DNA from: DASZHA01 sp049644325
Lineage (GTDB): Bacteria; Chloroflexota; Dormibacteria; DASZGP01
Reading direction: 5' to 3'
Assembly: GCA_049644325.1 (NCBI GenBank)
Contig: JBARRR010000091.1
Coordinates: forward strand, 1 to 14,754
DNA: 14,754 nucleotides
Translations under genes and position numbers: made by a program
Shown: in pieces, positions 6,970 to 13,145 of the stretch
How positions within the stretch are numbered: the stretch's first letter is position 1
How the letters are laid out: each line of letters starts with the position of its first letter
Notes under the pieces: model-generated
The model's database searches: none
Told to the model about the DNA's origin: nothing
The model's input: only the letters and a program-made list of their open reading frames with translations

Positions 6970-6975
6970 TAAACT
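6970..6975 (+). promoter_or_regulatory. Candidate -10 element TAAACT for parA
   Basis: Plus-strand TAAACT (4 of 6 matches to TATAAT) ends 9 nt before the parA ATG at 6985. The intervening CAGCAGTCA has no Shine-Dalgarno, so the parA message may also be leaderless or nearly so. No clear -35 element is visible. Confidence 0.4.
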
Positions 6976-6984
6976 CAGCAGTCA

Positions 6985-7752
6985 ATGACGAAGGTCATCT
7001 CGGTCGCGAACCAGAAGGGCGGAGTGGGCAAGACCACGACCGCGGTGAACCTGGGAGCGGGGCTGGCCGAGCTCAACCAGCAGGTGCTGCTGATCGATCT
7101 CGACGCCCAGGCCCATCTCACCGTGAACATGGGCATCCGCAAGCCCGACGAGCTCGACCAGACCATATATGACGTGCTTCTCGACCCCCAGGTCCAGGCC
7201 CGCGACCTGGTCCTCCGCGCCGAGCTGATGAACGTCGACTTCATCCCCGCCAACATCGAGCTGGCCGCCGCCGAGATCCAGCTGGTCACCGAGATGGGGC
7301 GGGAACGGATCTTGGAGGAGAAGCTCCGGCCGCTCCACGGGCGCTACGACTTCATCATCATCGACTGCCCGCCATCGCTGGGACTGCTCTCGGTCAACGC
7401 CCTGGTGGCGTCTGACGAGGTCATCATCCCGCTGCAGTGCGAGTACTTCGGGATGAAGGGCATGCAGCAGCTCCAGCGCAGCATCGCCCGGGTCCGCGAC
7501 CGGCTCAACCCCCGCCTCAAGGTGGGGGGCATCCTGCCCACGATCTACAAGTCGCGCACGCTGCACAGCCAGGAGGTCCTTGAGCTGGTCAAGCAGGCAT
7601 ACGGTCAGGAGGTGTTTCCTTTCTTCATCAAGGACAGCATCCGTTTCGCCGAGTGCCCGCCAGCGGGGCGTTCGATCCTGGAATACGCAGGTCACACTGA
7701 CGGGGCCAAGGCCTATCGCCAGCTGGCCGAGGAGGTCCTGGCTCATGCCTAA
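6985..7752 (+). CDS. parA: ParA/Soj-family partition or positioning ATPase
   Basis: 255-residue P-loop ATPase of the ParA/MinD class. The deviant Walker A motif KGGVGKTT is at 11-18, with both signature lysines K11 and K16. Walker A' is LLIDLDAQ (D38, D40) and Walker B is FIIIDCPPSLG (D127). After D40 it reads AQAHLTVNMG, where chromosomal Soj usually has PQGNAT. The C-terminal SIRFAECPPAGRSILEY carries basic residues in the region used for non-specific DNA binding by Soj-type ParA. These ATPases form ATP-dependent dimers on the nucleoid or membrane and position a cargo through a partner that stimulates hydrolysis. No parB or parS is nearby. Instead, a 112-aa protein overlaps its last 8 bp and a small membrane protein follows. 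The ATG at 6985 has no Shine-Dalgarno. Confidence 0.94.
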   Translation: MTKVISVANQKGGVGKTTTAVNLGAGLAELNQQVLLIDLDAQAHLTVNMGIRKPDELDQTIYDVLLDPQVQARDLVLRAELMNVDFIPANIELAAAEIQLVTEMGRERILEEKLRPLHGRYDFIIIDCPPSLGLLSVNALVASDEVIIPLQCEYFGMKGMQQLQRSIARVRDRLNPRLKVGGILPTIYKSRTLHSQEVLELVKQAYGQEVFPFFIKDSIRFAECPPAGRSILEYAGHTDGAKAYRQLAEEVLAHA

Positions 7753-8083
7753 GTTCAACCGCATCTCACTCCAGGGCTCCGAGGAGCTCTTCCGGCCCAC
7801 CGCCGTCCCCGACGACGACGCTGAGCCTCTGCTGCCTGCCGACCACTACACGGCGCACACGGGCCGCACCATTCAGCCGCCCCGGGCGCCGCAGCGCGCG
7901 CCCCTGAGCAGTGAGCGCAGGTACATCCGGCTGCAGCTGACCGAAGGCCAGGTCCAGGAGCTCGTCGAGGCCGTGCAGCGAATGAAGTACCCGCACATGG
8001 CGGCCGCGGCGCAGCAGCCCTCGATGGAAGAGTTCGAGGCCCTGGAGACCCTCCGCAACGTCCTCCTCGACAACCTCGAGTAG
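7745..8083 (+). CDS. 112-aa probable ParA partner protein (unknown family)
   Basis: Starts at ATG 7745, overlapping the parA stop by 8 bp, so it is translationally coupled to parA. This start is chosen because frames further upstream lie entirely within parA. The first 20 residues, MPKFNRISLQGSEELFRPTA, are basic and contain an LxGxxxLF-like pattern reminiscent of the N-terminal peptide with which ParB/Spo0J stimulates ParA. Residues 20-58 are Pro/Asp/Arg-rich and probably disordered. Residues 59-112 (YIRLQLTEGQVQELVEAVQ onward) look like a strand followed by two amphipathic helices, suitable for oligomerisation. There is no ParB nuclease-like or HTH domain. The layout (short basic N-terminus, disordered linker, helical end) resembles cargo adaptors of ParA-like ATPases such as McdB in architecture only. 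The partner role is inferred from gene overlap and the N-terminal pattern. Confidence 0.75.
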   Translation: MPKFNRISLQGSEELFRPTAVPDDDAEPLLPADHYTAHTGRTIQPPRAPQRAPLSSERRYIRLQLTEGQVQELVEAVQRMKYPHMAAAAQQPSMEEFEALETLRNVLLDNLE

Positions 8084-8168
8084 CGCCGTCTCCGAGTCCA
8101 CCCCCGAGGACCGCGCGCCGGTCGAGCTGCCCTTCTGGCGGACGCTCTACCGATACCTGCTGTCGATC

Positions 8169-8483
8169 GTGGCCAGCCTGGCGGCCGGCTTCACCTGGCT
8201 GCAGACAGGAGCGCAGCTGCTCAAGCTGAACGTGCTGGCCACGATGTTCACCGGGGTGGCGGCCCTGGCGGTGGGCGTCATCATCGCCGGCTATGTGTGG
8301 CTCTCGATCGACCTCTCGCGACCAGTGCCCGAGGGCGTCGATGAACAGTCACGCAACTACCAGCTCTTCATCCTCTGGATTGGCATGCCGCTCCTGGTGA
8401 TCGCTGTCTGTGCCCTGGTTGCGCTGGTGGCGGTCCTGATCAGCTCCACGGTCCTGAGCTCGGGGTTGCCCGGCCAGCGCTGA
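8169..8483 (+). CDS. Small three-TM membrane protein, N-terminus unresolved
   Basis: The coordinates begin at the first canonical start (GTG 8169), giving 104 residues, but the true protein probably begins earlier. Starting there would cut the first membrane helix (LYRYLLSIVASLAAGFTWL). The same frame upstream reads as a natural acidic leader, ESTPEDRAPVELPFWRTLY, back to about 8085. From the in-frame TGA at 7983 to 8169 there is no ATG, GTG or TTG; only CTG at 8127, 8157 and 8160. The other helices are LNVLATMFTGVAALAVGVII and LFILWIGMPLLVIAVCALVA. The conserved-looking loop between them is SIDLSRPVPEGVDEQSRN. It is probably co-transcribed with parA and its partner and could be the membrane element of that module. 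The stop at 8481-8483 abuts the marR stop. No family is recognised. Confidence 0.65.
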   Translation: MASLAAGFTWLQTGAQLLKLNVLATMFTGVAALAVGVIIAGYVWLSIDLSRPVPEGVDEQSRNYQLFILWIGMPLLVIAVCALVALVAVLISSTVLSSGLPGQR

Positions 8484-8933
8484 CTAGAGGGCCTGCGCCA
8501 GCTCCTCGAGAAGGGCGCGCAGCCGGGCATACCGGGCAGGACCCATCCGCGCCTCCCAGTCGGCCTCAAGCTCGGGCCCGACCCGGTCGGCGGCATCATG
8601 CAGCTGCCAGCCGCGCTGCGTCAGTCTGATCAGCTTGGCCCTGCCGTCGACGGGGTCGGGCACGCGTTCAACGTAGCCCCGTGCCTCGAGGTTGTCGACC
8701 AGGTAGCCCATCGATTGCAGCGTCATCTGGGCGCGTTGGGCCAGCGTTGTCAAGCGGGAGCCGTCATGCTCCCCACCCTTCCGGTCGTGGTCGATGTGGA
8801 TGAACACCGCCATGTGCGCTTCGCTGAGGTCATCGAAACCCATGTCTCCCAGCCGCCGGGTGATGTGCGACTGCACGGCCTGCGCAGGCCGCCGGAGAAG
8901 GTTTCCAACCCGGGGTTGCTCGCCCGTTGACAC
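8484..8933 (-). CDS. MarR-family transcriptional regulator
   Basis: 149-residue winged-helix repressor, the usual size for MarR. Residues 10-50 form the N-terminal dimerisation helices. TTLAQRAQMTLQSMGYLVDN (62-81) is the helix-turn-helix with the recognition helix. LEARGYVERVPDPVDGRAKLIRLTQRG (82-108) contains the DxxDxR-type wing (D93, D96, R98) that defines the family. The C-terminal helices complete the dimer interface. The start is GTG at 8933 (MSTGEQ). It is divergent from the SnoaL-like gene, with a perfect inverted repeat between the two starts, so it probably represses both genes until a small ligand binds. Its stop directly abuts that of the membrane protein gene, tail to tail. Confidence 0.93.
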   Translation of the reverse strand: MSTGEQPRVGNLLRRPAQAVQSHITRRLGDMGFDDLSEAHMAVFIHIDHDRKGGEHDGSRLTTLAQRAQMTLQSMGYLVDNLEARGYVERVPDPVDGRAKLIRLTQRGWQLHDAADRVGPELEADWEARMGPARYARLRALLEELAQAL

Positions 8934-8955
8934 GATACTCAGAATACCTTAGCAT
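8927..8955 (+). promoter_or_regulatory. Sigma-70-type promoter of the SnoaL-like gene
   Basis: A perfect -35 TTGACA (8927-8932) is followed after 17 bp by TAGCAT (8950-8955), 4 of 6 matches to TATAAT. The predicted transcription start is near 8961, leaving a leader of about 30 nt with a strong ribosome site. The -35 lies inside the first codons of marR on the other strand, and the spacer is occupied by the left arm of the inverted repeat. Confidence 0.65.
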
Positions 8956-8973
8956 TTAGTCAGATATTCTGAG
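8938..8973. promoter_or_regulatory. Inverted repeat, probable MarR operator
   Basis: CTCAGAATA (8938-8946) and TATTCTGAG (8965-8973) are perfect 9-bp inverted arms 18 bp apart. The right arm also sits in its own small palindrome, TCAGA-TAT-TCTGA (8960-8972). The repeat covers the spacer, -10 and start region of the rightward promoter and the candidate leftward -10 of marR. That is where a MarR dimer (or two dimers) would block both genes. Confidence 0.75.
8941..8946 (-). promoter_or_regulatory. Candidate -10 of marR, leaderless
   Basis: Minus-strand TATTCT ends 7 nt before the marR GTG, the same spacing as the TATACT box before the 7-TM gene. There is no Shine-Dalgarno in between. It lies inside the left operator arm, which would give autorepression. 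The match to consensus is 4 of 6, so this is tentative. Confidence 0.4.
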
Positions 8974-8979
8974 CTTTCC

Positions 8980-8985
8980 AGGAGG
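8980..8985 (+). promoter_or_regulatory. Strong ribosome binding site that fixes the SnoaL-like start
   Basis: AGGAGG lies 7 nt before ATG 8993, the ideal distance. It is only 1 nt before the in-frame GTG at 8987, which rules that earlier start out. It is the clearest Shine-Dalgarno in the window and contrasts with the leaderless-looking starts nearby. Confidence 0.85.
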
Positions 8986-8992
8986 AGTGGAC

Positions 8993-9412
8993 ATGACCGC
9001 GACCATGACGACCGAGGATCTCGTCCGGCGCTTCATCGAGGGCGACGTCAACACCCCGGACGGGGCGCTCACCGATGAGATCGTCGCCGAGAACTTCGTC
9101 GACCACACCAACCCGCCGGGCATGCAGCACGGCCGCGACGGTCATCGCGCCATCCTGGCGCTGTTCCACAGCGCCTTCCCCGGCCTCAAGTTCGAGATCG
9201 ACGACATCTTCGTCGGCGGCGACCGGGTCGGCCTCCGACTGACCATGCGGGGCACTCACAAGGGCGACTTCTTCGGCATCCCGGCGACCGGTAAAGACGT
9301 GACGGTGGAGGGCACCCACGTCCTCCGCATCGCCGACGGCCAGGTGGCGGAGCATTGGGGAACCAACGATGACCTGGGCATGATGCGCCAGCTGGGGGCG
9401 ATCCCCGGGTAG
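8993..9412 (+). CDS. SnoaL-like / ester cyclase family protein
   Basis: 139-residue protein of the NTF2-like alpha+beta barrel fold. Recognisable blocks are the N-terminal helix EDLVRRFIEGDVN, then the FVDHTNPPG turn, GRDGHRAILALFHSAFPGLKFEIDDIF (48-73), DRVGLRLTMRGTHKGDFFGIPATGK (77-101) and VEGTHVLRIADGQVAEHWGTND (105-126). These are the hallmarks of the SnoaL-like polyketide cyclase family, most members of which have unknown substrates and are not in polyketide clusters. His and Asp residues in the DHTN and EHW blocks line the usual pocket. Control by the adjacent MarR suggests a role in handling a small toxic or signalling molecule. Its stop is 2 bp from the convergent response-regulator stop. 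The enzymatic function is not established by sequence. Confidence 0.88.
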   Translation: MTATMTTEDLVRRFIEGDVNTPDGALTDEIVAENFVDHTNPPGMQHGRDGHRAILALFHSAFPGLKFEIDDIFVGGDRVGLRLTMRGTHKGDFFGIPATGKDVTVEGTHVLRIADGQVAEHWGTNDDLGMMRQLGAIPG

Positions 9413-9414
9413 CT

Positions 9415-9786
9415 CTACTTCTGCAGCAGTCCCTTGATCCGGGCGGTCAGCTCCTTGGAGTCGAAGGGCTTGGCGGCGAACCCGTCGGCGCCCAGCTTGG
9501 CCAGCTCGTCCATCTCCTGCTGACGCTTGAGCGCCGAAAGGATCAGCACCGGGATCGACTTCAGCTTCTTATCCGACTTGATCGCCTTGGTGACCTGCTT
9601 GCCGTCCATCACCGGCATCATCAGGTCGCAGACCACGATGTCCGGCCGCTCCTGGGCGATCATCTCCATCGCCTCCTGGCCGTCGCCGGCGGCACGGACC
9701 TCGAAGCCCTCCATCTCCAAGCGCAGCTTGAGCACCTTGGCCAGCGCCGCCTCGTCCTCCACCACCAGCACCCTGGGCTTGCTCAC
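9415..9786 (-). CDS. Stand-alone response regulator receiver domain (CheY-like)
   Basis: 123-residue single receiver domain with no output domain. The phospho-acceptor is D54 in VVCDLMMPVMDG, the acidic pocket is E10/D11 (LVVEDE), the switch Ser is S84 (LILSA) and the conserved Lys is K106 (FAAKPFD). All key residues are present, so phosphorylation is expected. The start is GTG at 9786, overlapping the dehydrogenase stop by 4 bases (GTGA), with GGGAGG 4 nt upstream. The same frame stays open far upstream to 10389 only because it reads the dehydrogenase gene out of frame. It is the last gene of a probable acyl-CoA synthetase/dehydrogenase/receiver operon. No histidine kinase is in the window, and its partner and output are unknown. 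Confidence 0.95.
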   Translation of the reverse strand: MSKPRVLVVEDEAALAKVLKLRLEMEGFEVRAAGDGQEAMEMIAQERPDIVVCDLMMPVMDGKQVTKAIKSDKKLKSIPVLILSALKRQQEMDELAKLGADGFAAKPFDSKELTARIKGLLQK

Positions 9787-10781
9787 CCGGCCTCCCGTTC
9801 CTGGGGCACCCTGGGGTGGTTGACGACGTACTGAGGCGGCTCGCCCTTCAGCACCCCGACCACGTTGTTGAGGCTGTTCATCAGGATGTTGACCTTGCCC
9901 TGGGCCGTGGCGCCTCCGATATGCGGCGTAAGCAGCACGTTGGGCAGGCTCGCGAACCGGTGTCCCGCGGGCAGGGGCTCCTGGCTGAACACGTCCAGCG
10001 CGGCGCCGCTCAGCCGCCCGCTCTGCAACGCCTCCACCAGCGCGTCCTCGTCGACGATCTGACCGCGGGCGATGTTGACCAACACCGCGCCCTCCGGCAT
10101 CTGCGCCAACCGCGTCGCATCGACCAGCCGCTCCGTCTCGGCATTCAGGGGCAGGGCGATGATCAGCACCTCGCTGCGCGCCAACAACTGGTCCAGGTCC
10201 ACGTACTCCGCCCCCAGGCGCGCCTCGTCCTCCGCGGCCATCCGGTGGCGCCGGTGGTACAGGGTGGTGGCGCCGAAAGGCTTCAGCCGCTCGGCGACAG
10301 CCTGGCCGATGCTGCCGAATCCCAGGATCCCGACGACGCGCTGGTTGAGGTCGCGCACGTCTCGCGCGATCCATGCCTCCTGGTCCCAATCCCCGGCCTC
10401 GGTGTCGCGGATGGCGTCGCGGAGGTAGCGGAGGACGCCGAGGGTGCCCATGATGGCGTGCTCCGCTACCGCCGCCGAGTTGGCTGGTCCGGCGTTGGCC
10501 ACCGGGATGCCCGCCTCGTCGGCGGCGGCGATATCGATGTTCTCGAACCCCGCCGACGGCTGCTGGATCAGCCTGCAGCGCCTAGCCCGCCCGATCACCT
10601 CGGCGGTGAGCTGGATGGTGTGCGACCAGTCGCCGATGATCACATCGGCATCGCCGACCAGCTCGACCACGTCCTCGGCGGATGCGCGCACAACGCGGGT
10701 GCCGTCGGGCATCGCGCCGGCGAAGAACTCCGGCGGCACCGGCGCGGTGCTGACCACCAGCTGCCCCTCAGCCACGGTCAC
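9783..10781 (-). CDS. D-isomer-specific 2-hydroxyacid dehydrogenase
   Basis: 332-residue NAD(P)-dependent dehydrogenase of the D-3-phosphoglycerate/glyoxylate/formate dehydrogenase family. It has a split catalytic domain (about 7-105 and 296-332) and a nucleotide domain (about 106-295) with VVGILGFGSIGQA (GxGxxG at 154-159). The catalytic triad is complete: R239 in NIARGQ, E268 in DVFSQEP and H287 in TPHIGGAT. There is no ACT or regulatory domain, so it is a short-form enzyme, and assignment to serine biosynthesis is not supported. A glyoxylate/hydroxypyruvate reductase-like role is equally possible. The start is GTG at 10781 (a second in-frame GTG two codons later is possible), with AGGATGG just upstream. 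It begins 27 bp after the acyl-CoA synthetase stop and overlaps the receiver-domain gene. Confidence 0.93.
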   Translation of the reverse strand: MTVAEGQLVVSTAPVPPEFFAGAMPDGTRVVRASAEDVVELVGDADVIIGDWSHTIQLTAEVIGRARRCRLIQQPSAGFENIDIAAADEAGIPVANAGPANSAAVAEHAIMGTLGVLRYLRDAIRDTEAGDWDQEAWIARDVRDLNQRVVGILGFGSIGQAVAERLKPFGATTLYHRRHRMAAEDEARLGAEYVDLDQLLARSEVLIIALPLNAETERLVDATRLAQMPEGAVLVNIARGQIVDEDALVEALQSGRLSGAALDVFSQEPLPAGHRFASLPNVLLTPHIGGATAQGKVNILMNSLNNVVGVLKGEPPQYVVNHPRVPQEREAG

Positions 10782-10808
10782 CCATCCTGGGCTCGCCCGA
10801 TTGAGGGA

Positions 10809-12716
10809 CTACTTGTAGATGCCCTCGATCTCGCCGGCGTACTTTTCGTTGACGACCTTGCGCTTGACCTTCATCGTCGGCGTCAGCTCGCCTCCCTCCA
10901 GCGAGAGGTCCTGGGGCAGGATGGTGAACTTCTTGATCCGCTCGACGTTGCTGAGGCTCCTGTTGACGCTGTCGACGCCGGCCTGGAAAATCTCGCGCAC
11001 CTTCTCGTTGTGAGACAGGGTCGCGCTGTCCGCCTCGGCGCCAACCTCCTTGGCCAATGTGCCCACCAGCTCCGGGTCGATCGTCAGCAGCGCTGACATG
11101 AAAGGCCGCGAGTCGCCGATGGCGATGGCGCTGCCGATGAAGGGCTGGTGCTTGAGCGCCGCCTCGATGTTGGACGGCGAGATGTTCTTGCCGCCGGCGG
11201 TGATGATCAGGTCCTTCTTGCGGTCGGTGATCCGGAGGAATCCGTCGGCCTCGATGATGCCGACGTCACCGGAGTGAAGCCAGCCGTCAGCGTCCTTGGT
11301 CTCGCGGGTGGCTTCGGGGTCCTTGAAGTAGCCGCGGAAGACGTTGCCGCCCTTGAGCAGGATCTCGCCGTCCTCGGCAATGCGGATCTCGCATCCGGGC
11401 ATCGCGGGGCCGACGGTGCTCAGGCGGGCGTAGCCCGGCCGATTGGTCGACGTCGGACCGCTGCCCTCGGACTGGCCGTAGACCTCGTACAGGGGTAGAC
11501 CCAAGGACCAGAAGAAGCGCACCGTTTTCTGGGTGATCGGCGCCGCCCCGGTGGAGAGCGACTTGATCCGGCCCAGGCCCAGCGCCTCGCGGATCTTGCT
11601 CAACACCAGCCGGTCGGCCAGATTGTAGCCGCCGCTCGGCGACCCGCCCGCAACCAGGGTGTCGACGTTGGCTTGGCCCTGCTTTAAGGCCCAGCGGGAC
11701 AGCATCCCCTTGATCCCGGCGGTCTCGGCCACCCGCTTCTCGACCGCGGCCTGGAACTTCTCCCAGATGCGGGGTACACCGAACATGAATGTTGGCTGCG
11801 CCTCGGCGACATTGGCCGCCAGCTGCGGCAGGCCCTCGCAGAAGTAGATCCGGTGCCCGTTGTGGACGTGAAGGATGTGGCCCGCCATCCGCTCGGCGAT
11901 GTGCGCGAGCGGCAGGTAGGAAAGGGTGACATCCTCGTCGGGATCGGCCAGGTCGATCGTGTGCTTGATGCTCTCGGCGGTCCACAGAACGTTGCCGTGG
12001 TCCAGCATCACCGCCTTGGGGGGACCGGTGGTACCCGACGTGTATATGAAGGTGGCCAGGTCATCGCGCTTGATCGCCTTCCAGCGGTTGTCGAACTCGT
12101 CGGGATGCTCTCGGTCGTACTCGTCGCCCCTGGCCAGCGCGGCCTCCCACGTGGTCACCAGCGGCCCATCATCGGGCTCGACCTCGCCACTGATCAGCAC
12201 CACCCGCTGCAGCGTGGGCAGCTGGTTGCGGACCTCCTGGATCTTGGCCAGCTGGTCGCGGTTCTCGACAAAGACGACCCGGGCCTCAGCGTGGTGAATG
12301 ATGTATTGGCACTGCTCGGAGGAGTTGGTCAGGTAGATGCCGACGACGGTGCCGCCCAGGTGCTCGATGGCGAGGTCGGCGATGTGCCACTCGGGCCGGT
12401 TGTAGGACAGGATCGCGGCTCGCTCGCCGTGCTTGACATCCTCCGAGAGCAGGAAGCCGGCGATCCGCTTCACCGCGGCGCTGTACTGCTCCCAGGTAAT
12501 CGGCTGCCATTTGCCGCCGACCTTGAAGTAGAGCGCGGGGTTGCTGCCGCGTTTTTGAACTTGGTCCTGGAAGAGCTCGGGGACGCTCTGGTGGCTCACC
12601 TCGATGTCCTGGACATCGGGGGCCTTGGCCGCGGTCAGGGGGCTCTCGGTGACGGCGGTGCCGAGCTCCTCGCCAGCCTCGGTCGGCTCGGTTTCAGTGG
12701 TGACTTCTGTACTCAT
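10809..12716 (-). CDS. fadD: Long-chain acyl-CoA synthetase (AMP-forming), FadD15-like
   Basis: 635-residue ANL-superfamily enzyme that activates a fatty acid to acyl-AMP and then acyl-CoA. Motifs: the P-loop YTSGTTGPPKAV (about 225-236), the YGQSEG adenylation motif (413-418), WLHSGD (479-484), the hinge DRKKDLIITAGGKNISP (498-514) and the C-terminal catalytic-Lys region PTMKVKR. It starts at ATG 12716, with GGAG 5 nt upstream, rather than the GTG two codons earlier, which has no suitable site. The first 40 residues are Thr/Glu-rich and acidic, an extension before the catalytic fold. The sequence type (TFMFGVPRIWEKF, AAPI) is that of bacterial long-chain synthetases similar to mycobacterial FadD15. 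It is the first gene of an operon with the hydroxyacid dehydrogenase and a receiver domain, and divergent from the DUF503 gene. Confidence 0.95.
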   Translation of the reverse strand: MSTEVTTETEPTEAGEELGTAVTESPLTAAKAPDVQDIEVSHQSVPELFQDQVQKRGSNPALYFKVGGKWQPITWEQYSAAVKRIAGFLLSEDVKHGERAAILSYNRPEWHIADLAIEHLGGTVVGIYLTNSSEQCQYIIHHAEARVVFVENRDQLAKIQEVRNQLPTLQRVVLISGEVEPDDGPLVTTWEAALARGDEYDREHPDEFDNRWKAIKRDDLATFIYTSGTTGPPKAVMLDHGNVLWTAESIKHTIDLADPDEDVTLSYLPLAHIAERMAGHILHVHNGHRIYFCEGLPQLAANVAEAQPTFMFGVPRIWEKFQAAVEKRVAETAGIKGMLSRWALKQGQANVDTLVAGGSPSGGYNLADRLVLSKIREALGLGRIKSLSTGAAPITQKTVRFFWSLGLPLYEVYGQSEGSGPTSTNRPGYARLSTVGPAMPGCEIRIAEDGEILLKGGNVFRGYFKDPEATRETKDADGWLHSGDVGIIEADGFLRITDRKKDLIITAGGKNISPSNIEAALKHQPFIGSAIAIGDSRPFMSALLTIDPELVGTLAKEVGAEADSATLSHNEKVREIFQAGVDSVNRSLSNVERIKKFTILPQDLSLEGGELTPTMKVKRKVVNEKYAGEIEGIYK

Positions 12717-12789
12717 TTCCACTCCGCTCGGGACGAAGGCATCACAGCCGCCACCTCCGCCGGTGACCCGCGTCCCCTCGAGCTCACGT

Positions 12790-12819
12790 TTGGCGGGGTG
12801 AAAGGGATTGCAATATACC
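12790..12819 (+). promoter_or_regulatory. Candidate promoter for the DUF503-helicase pair
   Basis: TTGGCG (12790-12795) and TATACC (12814-12819) are 18 bp apart and lie just before the ATG at 12824, with no Shine-Dalgarno between. The transcript would begin almost at the ATG. The same AT-rich patch gives TATATT on the minus strand (12817-12812), a possible -10 for the divergent acyl-CoA synthetase gene with a leader of about 90 nt. This is the only AT-rich island in the 107-bp gap. Confidence 0.45.
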
Positions 12820-12823
12820 AGAC

Positions 12824-13123
12824 ATGGTTGTAGGCATCCTCCACCTCGAACTGGCCCTGCCCGAGAACCATAGCCTCAAGGGCAAACGGGCCGCGCTCAA
12901 GCCGCTGATGGCGGCCCTGGCCCGCGAGTTTTCGGCCAGTGTCGCCGAGGTCGAGGACCAGGATGCCTGGCAGCGGGCGGTGATAGCCGTGGCCGTCGCC
13001 AGCTCCGACCGCCGGCACGCCGACCGGGTGCTGCAGGCGGTGGTGCGTCGCGCGGAGGAGTGGAGCGGCGAGGCAATGCTGCAGTCCACGTCGATGGAGC
13101 TGGTCAACGTGGGCCGGCGCTGA
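12824..13123 (+). CDS. DUF503 / YlxP-like protein
   Basis: 99-residue protein matching the DUF503 (YlxP) family over its whole length. It has the N-terminal strand VVGILHLELALPENHSLKGKRA, where the 'SLKxKR' block is the family hallmark. Next comes a helix (LKPLMAALAREF), the VAEVEDQDAWQRAVIAVAVAS middle strands and the C-terminal HADRVLQAVVRRAEEW helix. In Firmicutes the gene lies in the nusA-infB-rbfA cluster, which hints at a link with RNA or ribosomes, but the biochemical function is not established. The ATG at 12824 has no ribosome site, only an AT-rich -10-like patch. The helicase gene follows after 22 bp in the same direction, so the two are probably co-transcribed. Confidence 0.9.
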   Translation: MVVGILHLELALPENHSLKGKRAALKPLMAALAREFSASVAEVEDQDAWQRAVIAVAVASSDRRHADRVLQAVVRRAEEWSGEAMLQSTSMELVNVGRR

Positions 13124-13145
13124 TCACGGCAGAATTGATCTCCTG

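Noticed and set aside
6985..8083. Classical parAB chromosome segregation locus
   Set aside because: The gene after parA is too short and lacks the ParB CTPase and HTH regions. No parS-like 16-bp palindrome was noticed in the window.
9786..10389. N-terminal extension fusing about 200 residues to the receiver domain
   Set aside because: The extension reads the dehydrogenase gene out of frame. A GTG with a strong ribosome site begins exactly at the receiver domain.
9816..11096. Long plus-strand open frame opposite the hydroxyacid dehydrogenase and acyl-CoA synthetase
   Set aside because: It is a shadow of two well-supported genes and has no recognisable domain.
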